Below are positions 61,175-64,000 of a DNA stretch of 64,000 bases, in pieces. Numbering within the stretch: the first letter of the stretch is position 1; the number at the start of each line of letters is the position of its first letter. The position numbers and the translations under genes were made by a program. Below the pieces are notes generated by a model. It did not search any database, was not told where the DNA came from, and saw only the letters and a program-made list of their open reading frames with translations. The DNA is from Bradyrhizobium erythrophlei (GTDB taxonomy: Bacteria; Pseudomonadota; Alphaproteobacteria; Rhizobiales; Xanthobacteraceae): NCBI RefSeq assembly GCF_900129425.1, contig NZ_LT670817.1, positions 1,116,001 to 1,180,000 on the forward strand, read 5' to 3'.

Positions 61175-61188
61175 TGAATTGGATCATA
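61175..61188 (-). promoter_or_regulatory. FixK/FNR-like site before the kor operon
   Basis: TTGA[A]TTGGATCA[T] matches the FixK/FNR consensus TTGAT-N4-ATCAA at 8 of 10 conserved positions, with 80 bp to the flavoprotein start codon, a distance compatible with activation from about -40. Oxygen control would make sense for an oxygen-sensitive ferredoxin oxidoreductase. The rest of the 240-bp upstream region shows AT-rich stretches but no other clear signal. Confidence 0.4.
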
Positions 61189-61334
61189 GGCTTATCTTAT
61201 TAAAGACATTCAGGACGATCCACAAAGGCATTTTTGCCCAGTCGCCCGCTTTCATGGCGCATAACATTAATATCAGCAATATCAGCGCCTTATTTGCGGC
61301 GCTGCAACATGCGGGTGGCGGCATCACGACAAGT

Positions 61335-62012
61335 TCAGACCGCCGAAAGGTCGCCTTTCGCCAGATCCCACATTAGGACATAGCTGCCCGACGATATCTG
61401 TGTTCCGCCCTTGAACGCCGCGGGGCCCGTGAAGCGCGCCGTGATGACTTTGGAGACCGCGTTCACATCCGTTCCGTCAATCAGCACAAACCAGTCGCCG
61501 GCACCGGGAGCTGAAACCCCGGCGGCGGCGTTGATCGGTCTGGAAAGCCCGGGATCGCTCTCGATCAGATGCATCGAGATTATTCCGTCGTGCTGTTCCG
61601 GATCGAGTTTCTCTCGCAGCGCGGCGCGCAATCTGTTCTCAGCGCCGGTTTCGGGACGGATGCGGATGATGCCCAGCGCGGCGCCGCGGCCCTTTCCGCG
61701 GCTGATGGTGATGCGGGCGACCGCTCGGATCATGTTCTTGAAACGCGCCATCGTGGTCTTCGACCAATCGGTGGGATTGGCCAGCGCAGCGCGATAGGCC
61801 GCACTGTCGAGCACGTCGAACGTTTCGGTGGAATAGAGACAAAGATATTTCGGCGCGCCCTGGTGTGCGATGTAGCGGCGGGCTTCGAGGAAGGCGTCGA
61901 TGGCCACGCGCTCTTCGAGATGCTCGCGGTCGTACCATCGGTTGAAATTGGTTTCGTCCGATGGATCGATGTCCATCGACGTCAGCAGCATTCCTTTTCC
62001 GGCCAGCGGCAT
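61335..62012 (-). CDS. Dimeric alpha-beta barrel (DUF4286/EthD-like) protein
   Basis: A 225-residue protein made of two similar halves with the ferredoxin-like barrel pattern: MLLTSMDIDPSDETNFNRWYDREHLEERV in the first half and a second domain ending GTQISSGSYVLMWDL. The DPxxExxFNxWYxxEHxxER segment is the family signature. AAGGAC before ATG 62012 supports the start. Members may act on small aromatic or reactive compounds, but none is well characterised. It is 12 bp downstream of the pip stop, so probably in the same operon. Confidence 0.72.
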   Translation of the reverse strand: MPLAGKGMLLTSMDIDPSDETNFNRWYDREHLEERVAIDAFLEARRYIAHQGAPKYLCLYSTETFDVLDSAAYRAALANPTDWSKTTMARFKNMIRAVARITISRGKGRGAALGIIRIRPETGAENRLRAALREKLDPEQHDGIISMHLIESDPGLSRPINAAAGVSAPGAGDWFVLIDGTDVNAVSKVITARFTGPAAFKGGTQISSGSYVLMWDLAKGDLSAV

Positions 62013-62024
62013 TTTCGGCAGTCC

Positions 62025-63014
62025 TTATGTGGTAATTTTCGAGGCTAGATCCGCGATCGCCCTCATCACGGCATCCCGGACGCCGGGATCGTACAGCGAA
62101 TGGCCGGCGCCCTCTACCAGGCGAACGTCTGAGTCGGGCCAAACCGCGCAAAGCGCGTACGAGGTTGCCGGCGGACACAGCAAATCGTAGCGGCCTTGCA
62201 CGATGAGGCCTGGGATCCCATTGAGCTTTCCGGCTTCGGCCAAAAGCTGGCCCGCTTTCATGAAGCAGTCGTTCTGGAAATAATGCGCTTCCATGAACGG
62301 CGTGGCGGGCAGTGTTCCTGTCGAGTTCAGCGTAGCGGGATCGAGCCGGACCCGCCCTGACGCGTGCTCGGACAGTATCCGCTCGGTGTCATGCCAGGCA
62401 CGCGCGGCCGGGCCATGTATCGCGGGATCGGCATCGAGAATGCGGCGCCAATAGGAATCGAGCGGCTGGGTGCGTTCTTCTTCCGGCAACGCCCCGAGAA
62501 AATCATCACTGAGATCGGGATAGAACCGCGGCAGCGCGTCGAGAAATGCGTTTTCCAGTTCGGCGCGGGTGCCAAGGAAAGTCGCGCGCAGCACGATGGC
62601 AGTGACCCGATTGGGATGCGCCTGCGCATAGGCCAGCGCCAGCGTCGCGCCCCAGGATCCCCCGACAATCATCCAGCGCTCGATGCCAAATTTCTCGCGG
62701 ATCAACTCCATGTCCGCGATCAGATGCGGCAGCGTATTGTGGTTGCGCTGGCCTTTCGGGCGGCTTCGCCCAGCGCCGCGCTGATCGAACAAAACCGCGT
62801 GGAAGCGCTCGGGATCGAACAGCCTGCGGTGATCGGGCTGGCAGCCGCTGCCGGGCCCGCCGTGCAGATAGATAGCGGGAATACCGTCCGCCCGACCGAC
62901 GCTTTCGACGTAAATCTCGTGGCCGTCGCCGACCGGCAGCAGCTGCGACGTCAGCGGCGCGAACGGATCGGACCGTCGGCTTGAGGATTTTCCCGCGTCG
63001 GCATCAGGCGCCAT
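62025..63014 (-). CDS. pip: Proline iminopeptidase
   Basis: A 329-residue alpha/beta hydrolase of peptidase family S33, starting at ATG 63014, which overlaps the pqqE stop by 11 nt. The oxyanion region is YLHGGPGSGCQPDHRRLFDPERFH, followed by FDQRGAGRSRPKG and the nucleophile elbow VGGSWGATLALAYA (Ser), with Asp and His motifs near the C-terminus (GRYDLLCPP, GAGHSLYDP). It removes N-terminal proline from peptides. Its translational coupling to pqqE suggests a role with the PQQ genes, where a peptidase is needed to process the precursor peptide; this is inference. Confidence 0.87.
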   Translation of the reverse strand: MAPDADAGKSSSRRSDPFAPLTSQLLPVGDGHEIYVESVGRADGIPAIYLHGGPGSGCQPDHRRLFDPERFHAVLFDQRGAGRSRPKGQRNHNTLPHLIADMELIREKFGIERWMIVGGSWGATLALAYAQAHPNRVTAIVLRATFLGTRAELENAFLDALPRFYPDLSDDFLGALPEEERTQPLDSYWRRILDADPAIHGPAARAWHDTERILSEHASGRVRLDPATLNSTGTLPATPFMEAHYFQNDCFMKAGQLLAEAGKLNGIPGLIVQGRYDLLCPPATSYALCAVWPDSDVRLVEGAGHSLYDPGVRDAVMRAIADLASKITT

Positions 63015-63999
63015 GGTCGCCGCCCGTCTCGGGCGTTCCCCCGGCAAAATTGCGATAGATGAAACGGTTGTTGTCGGCGGCGGCCTCCGCTTCGGCCTGC
63101 TTGAAAATCTGCTCATGCAGCGGCGACAGCGTGCAGGCCGGGTCGGTATTGCCGGCATCGCCGGTCAGCGCGAAGGCCTGGCAGCGGCAGCCGCCGAAAT
63201 CGACTTCCCTGAACTCGCAGCTCTTGCACGGCTCCGGCATCCAGCCGGTACCGCGATAACGGTTGAAGGCCTCGGAGTTCTGCCAGATCCAGGCGATCGA
63301 ATGATTTGACCGCACCGATTCGAATTCGAGCCCGGTGATGGACTCGGCGGCGTGGCAGGGCAGGATCTTGCCAGCCGGCGAAATGTTGAAGAACTGCCGG
63401 CCCCAGCCGCCCATGCATTTTTTCGGACGCAGCGCATAATAATCCGGCACCACATAGTCGATCGCGAGCGTGCCTTTCAGCCGCGCTTCGGCTTCCTCGA
63501 CGATGCGGCTGGTTTCCTCGATCTGTTCCAGGGTCGGCATCAGCGCCGCGCGGTTTTTCAGGGCCCAGCCGTAATACTGCACATTGGCCACTTCCAGCCG
63601 GTCGGCGTCGAGATCGACCGCCATCTGGATAATGTCCGGCAACTGGAACAGGTTCTGGCGATGCATCACCGCGTTGACCGTCAGCGGCAAATCCAGTTCG
63701 CGGGTCCACTTCGCGACTTCGATTTTCTTTTGATGCGCGTGCTTGAAGCCGGCGACCCGGTCCGCGACGACGGGCTCGTTGCCCTGAAAACTGATCTGCA
63801 CATGGCACAGCCCGGCATCGGCCAGCGCAGAAAGTCTCTCCCTGGTCAGCAGCACTGCAGAAGTAATGAGATTGGAGTACAGCCCGACATCGCTGGCGTG
63901 CTGCACAAGCTCGACCAGATCCTTGCGCGCGGTCGGCTCGCCGCCGGAAAAATGGATCTGCAGCACGCCGATCTCGGCGAGTTCAGTGAGGACCTTCTT
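63004..63999 (-). CDS. pqqE: PqqA peptide cyclase PqqE, 3' part (partial)
   Basis: The gene runs off the right edge; 331 residues remain, without the N-terminal part that carries the radical-SAM CxxxCxxC motif. Present are HFSGGEPTARKDLVELV (SAM-binding), SFQG, and the C-terminal SPASM region with cysteines in MGGWG, CHAAES, CKSCEFREVDFGGCRC and ACTLSP, which bind auxiliary 4Fe-4S clusters. PqqE links Glu and Tyr of the PqqA peptide, the first step of PQQ synthesis. The frame is open to the window edge; the other pqq genes lie beyond it. Confidence 0.93.
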   Translation of the reverse strand, partial: KKVLTELAEIGVLQIHFSGGEPTARKDLVELVQHASDVGLYSNLITSAVLLTRERLSALADAGLCHVQISFQGNEPVVADRVAGFKHAHQKKIEVAKWTRELDLPLTVNAVMHRQNLFQLPDIIQMAVDLDADRLEVANVQYYGWALKNRAALMPTLEQIEETSRIVEEAEARLKGTLAIDYVVPDYYALRPKKCMGGWGRQFFNISPAGKILPCHAAESITGLEFESVRSNHSIAWIWQNSEAFNRYRGTGWMPEPCKSCEFREVDFGGCRCQAFALTGDAGNTDPACTLSPLHEQIFKQAEAEAAADNNRFIYRNFAGGTPETGGDHGA

Positions 64000-64000
64000 C

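Noticed and set aside
59409..61376. 655-codon plus-strand frame over the Fe-S flavoprotein
   Set aside because: Shadow of the flavoprotein gene.

Overview
The window looks like a chromosomal segment of a Bradyrhizobium-type alphaproteobacterium (Nitrobacteraceae). The signs are high GC with strong third-position bias (hence long antisense open frames over most genes), several families of palindromic intergenic repeats that I recognise from that group, and typical gene content: a transaldolase/phosphoglucose isomerase fusion, KorAB with a GltD-like flavoprotein, and DUF3309 and DUF6496 proteins. No rRNA, tRNA, CRISPR array, prophage or intact insertion sequence is visible.

Layout. 0-5.1 kb: end of a transporter small subunit, a PsiF-like secreted protein, and an NAD-dependent molybdenum formate dehydrogenase (fused FdsG/FdsB, then FdsA). 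5.1-7.6 kb: a convergent DUF2157/GDYXXLXY membrane pair, followed by a duplicated 173-bp copy of the 3' end of fdsA and a palindromic repeat. 7.6-13.3 kb: small accessory genes, mostly lineage-specific hypotheticals, with a membrane cNMP-binding protein and a DapA-like protein that lacks the Schiff-base lysine. 13.6-22.5 kb: the complete kdp potassium uptake system (micropeptide, kdpF, A, B, C, D, E) ending in a PtsN-like PTS IIA protein. 22.5-24 kb: a small basic protein and about 1.2 kb of repeats without genes.

24-28.5 kb: divergent ku and ligD (non-homologous end joining), DUF3309, and a polyhydroxyalkanoate-system protein. 28.6-46.6 kb: an alpha-glucan/trehalose supercluster, glgE-treS/pep2-glgB-glgX-treZ-treY on the minus strand and malQ-GH15 divergent on the plus strand. 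46.6-54.2 kb: a minus-strand sugar-phosphate operon, tal-pgi, gnd, zwf, pgl, gntK, HAD phosphatase. 54.4-61.1 kb: a broken alpha/beta hydrolase, a DUF3754 protein, then korB, korA and an Fe-S flavoprotein. 61.3-64 kb: a stress-type dimeric-barrel protein, proline iminopeptidase, and the 3' part of pqqE.

How it fits together. The 24-54 kb block encodes glycogen-type glucan building (GlgE, GlgB), debranching (GlgX, MalQ, GH15), two routes linking glucan and trehalose (TreY/TreZ and TreS/Pep2/GlgE), and the oxidative and part of the non-oxidative pentose phosphate pathway, which yields NADPH. Next to it sit the DNA-break repair pair, the osmotic/K+ system and small stress-type proteins. Sequences matching the alphaproteobacterial general-stress sigma factor (EcfG/RpoE2) consensus GGAAC-N16/17-CGTT occur before ku (perfect), and with one core mismatch before ligD, the DUF3309 gene and malQ. 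I infer that much of this segment is a desiccation, osmotic and starvation survival region. I found no clearly new multi-gene defence or mobile system; the best leads are the stress promoters, the fdsA 3' duplication, the active-site-substituted DapA homologue, the kdp-linked PtsN and micropeptide, and the putative FixK site before the kor genes.
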